Source of the DNA: an uncultured Collinsella sp. | Lineage (GTDB): Bacteria; Actinomycetota; Coriobacteriia; Coriobacteriales; Coriobacteriaceae | DNA: 7,659 bases | NCBI GenBank assembly: GCA_900555745.1 | Contig: USMH01000040.1 | Coordinates: 1-7,659 of the forward strand | Direction of reading: 5' to 3' | In this document: in pieces, positions 7,239 to 7,659 of the stretch | Layout of the letters: every line of letters starts with the position of its first letter | Position numbering within the stretch: position 1 is the first letter of the stretch | Position numbers and translations under genes: made by a program | The notes under the pieces: model-generated | The model's database searches: none | What the model saw: only the letters and a program-made list of their open reading frames with translations | What the model was told of the DNA's origin: nothing

Positions 7239-7321
7239 GTGTTACGCCGCGGCACCACGCAACAAAAACGGGCGGGCAAGATGGAGCTGTTGGGACTTCA
7301 TCTCGCCCGCCCGTGTTACGC
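7239..7321. repeat. 9-bp direct repeats (GTGTTACGC) flanking the terminator segment
   Basis: GTGTTACGC occurs at 7239-7247 and again at 7313-7321, on either side of a 65-base stretch made mostly of the 7264-7313 hairpin. It could be a target-site duplication from a small inserted hairpin element, slippage duplication, or chance. There are no terminal inverted repeats beyond the hairpin itself. Confidence 0.4.
7264..7313 (-). terminator. Very strong intrinsic terminator or leader attenuator upstream of the DUF2798 gene
   Basis: On the minus strand, CGGGCGGGCGAGATG pairs with CATCTTGCCCGCCCG (15 pairs, one G-T wobble) around a 15-base loop and is followed by TTTTTGTTG. It sits 44 bases before the ATG at 7219 and 220 bases after the stop of the upstream membrane gene. 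It may be that gene's terminator, pushed away by the inserted repeat at 7427-7532. No good promoter is visible in the 44 bases after it, so DUF2798 transcripts may have to cross it, which would make it an attenuator. Confidence 0.88.
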
Positions 7322-7426
7322 GCGTCTGCGACTACTTATGTGGTGAAACCAGCCTAGCATGAAAGGCCTGCGCTTCGTAAGCGTTGAGTTTATGAAGATG
7401 CAGGGCACCGATAATCCCCCGACCCC

Positions 7427-7499
7427 ATAAGTTGCGGTGGAATACGGACTGTTTTGACCCTTTAAGCAGCAATTCAGTCCCTATTTCACCGCAACTCAT
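7427..7499. repeat. Long imperfect palindrome, probable dispersed (REP/MITE-like) repeat
   Basis: Arms 7430-7451 and 7475-7496 pair over 22 positions with two mismatches: AGTTGCGGTG against CACCGCAACT outside, GGACTG against CAGTCC inside. Three more positions (one mismatch) extend to 7427 and 7499, and the loop is 23 bases. There is no T run, and base composition is lower in GC than the neighbouring genes. The stretch carries a 66-codon minus-strand open frame that spans non-coding structure and is not credible as a gene. It resembles short non-autonomous palindromic repeats common between genes in gut Actinobacteria; only genome-wide counts would prove that. Confidence 0.6.
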
Positions 7500-7532
7500 T
7501 TGGTGCAAAGTAACCTGTCCCCCTTGCACCAA
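7500..7532. repeat. Inverted repeat TTGGTGCAA / TTGCACCAA adjoining the long palindrome
   Basis: Perfect 9-bp arms at 7500-7508 and 7524-7532 enclose a 15-base loop ending in a run of five Cs. The right arm touches the stop codon of the upstream membrane gene and the left arm abuts the long palindrome, so the two hairpins look like one composite repeat unit. There is no T run on either strand next to the stem, so terminator function is unlikely. Confidence 0.6.
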
Positions 7533-7659
7533 TTAGCTGGTGTGGCGCCAGCGAGGGTCGGTGAGCGTACGCGCCACACCCAGTCCAACGGGCAGAAACG
7601 CTACGATGAGCACTGCGCGCACAAACCAGCCGAGCATATTGACCGTGTCGAAGGTGCAC
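7533..7659 (-). CDS. Unidentified membrane protein, C-terminal 41 residues (cut by window edge)
   Basis: An open frame runs from the window edge to a TAA at 7535-7533. It reads CTFDTVNMLGWFVRAVL and continues through one hydrophobic stretch of about 20 residues (IVAFLPVGLGVA region), ending in the polar tail TDPRWRHTS. The hydrophobic segment followed by a basic tail suggests a final membrane helix with a cytoplasmic C-terminus. An internal ATG has no ribosome site, so the gene most likely begins beyond the window. I do not recognise the family. Confidence 0.6.
   Translation of the reverse strand, partial: CTFDTVNMLGWFVRAVLIVAFLPVGLGVARTLTDPRWRHTS

Noticed and set aside
7220..7279. 20-residue N-terminal extension of the DUF2798 protein
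   Set aside because: It would be encoded by the terminator stem and T run, and lacks a ribosome site; the ATG at 7219 gives the normal family start.
6521..7357. 278-codon plus-strand open frame
   Set aside because: Antisense to the DUF2798 gene and to two terminators; no recognisable domain.
7332..7532. 66-codon minus-strand open frame
   Set aside because: It lies across both inverted repeats, begins inside a repeat arm and has no ribosome site; more likely a frame carried by a dispersed repeat than a gene.
1..7659. CRISPR arrays, tRNA or rRNA genes, transposase genes
   Set aside because: No regularly spaced repeats, no cloverleaf-like stretch or rRNA signature, and no transposase motif was found on either strand.

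Overview
The window looks like chromosomal DNA of a high-GC anaerobic Actinobacterium, most likely class Coriobacteriia (Collinsella-like). This is inferred from the GC-rich codon use, a ClpC-type Hsp100, a giant fused acyl-CoA-dehydratase-activase protein of the kind found in gut anaerobes, and a tandem DUF2798 membrane protein. No species marker is present, so the assignment is tentative. Every gene I can support is on the minus strand, so transcription runs from high to low coordinates. The long plus-strand open frames are antisense shadows of these genes.

Layout in order of transcription. (1) 7659-7533: last 41 codons of an unidentified membrane protein. (2) 7532-7220: 313 bases without a gene. 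Just after the stop codon lie a 9-bp-stem inverted repeat and a long imperfect hairpin (7427-7532), which look like a dispersed non-coding repeat. I see nothing convincing in 7314-7426 beyond two tiny hairpins. At 7264-7313 there is a very strong intrinsic terminator, only 44 bases upstream of the next start codon. (3) 7219-6671: a four-helix tandem DUF2798 membrane protein, followed by a structured 3' region (6605-6676) and a strong terminator (6472-6504). (4) 6471-6390: control region with a perfect 21-bp palindrome overlapping a likely extended -10 promoter. (5) 6389-1950: a 1479-residue protein fusing two BcrA/HgdC-type activase modules, a four-cysteine knuckle and two HgdB-like lobes. (6) 1966-1277: a TetR-family regulator whose start overlaps the end of the giant gene. 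(7) 1276-1085: spacer with a weak candidate promoter, an imperfect duplicate of the tetR 3' end and a terminator-like hairpin. (8) 1084-1: first 361 residues of ClpC.

The most interesting unit is the two-gene operon of the fused activase/dehydratase-like protein and tetR. The sequence supports a self-contained ATP-driven iron-sulphur reductase on one polypeptide, with the TetR protein probably binding the palindrome and so controlling its own operon. The substrate is unknown. No separate dehydratase subunit, CoA-transferase, ferredoxin or flavodoxin gene lies in the window. ClpC and the DUF2798 gene appear to be independent transcription units.
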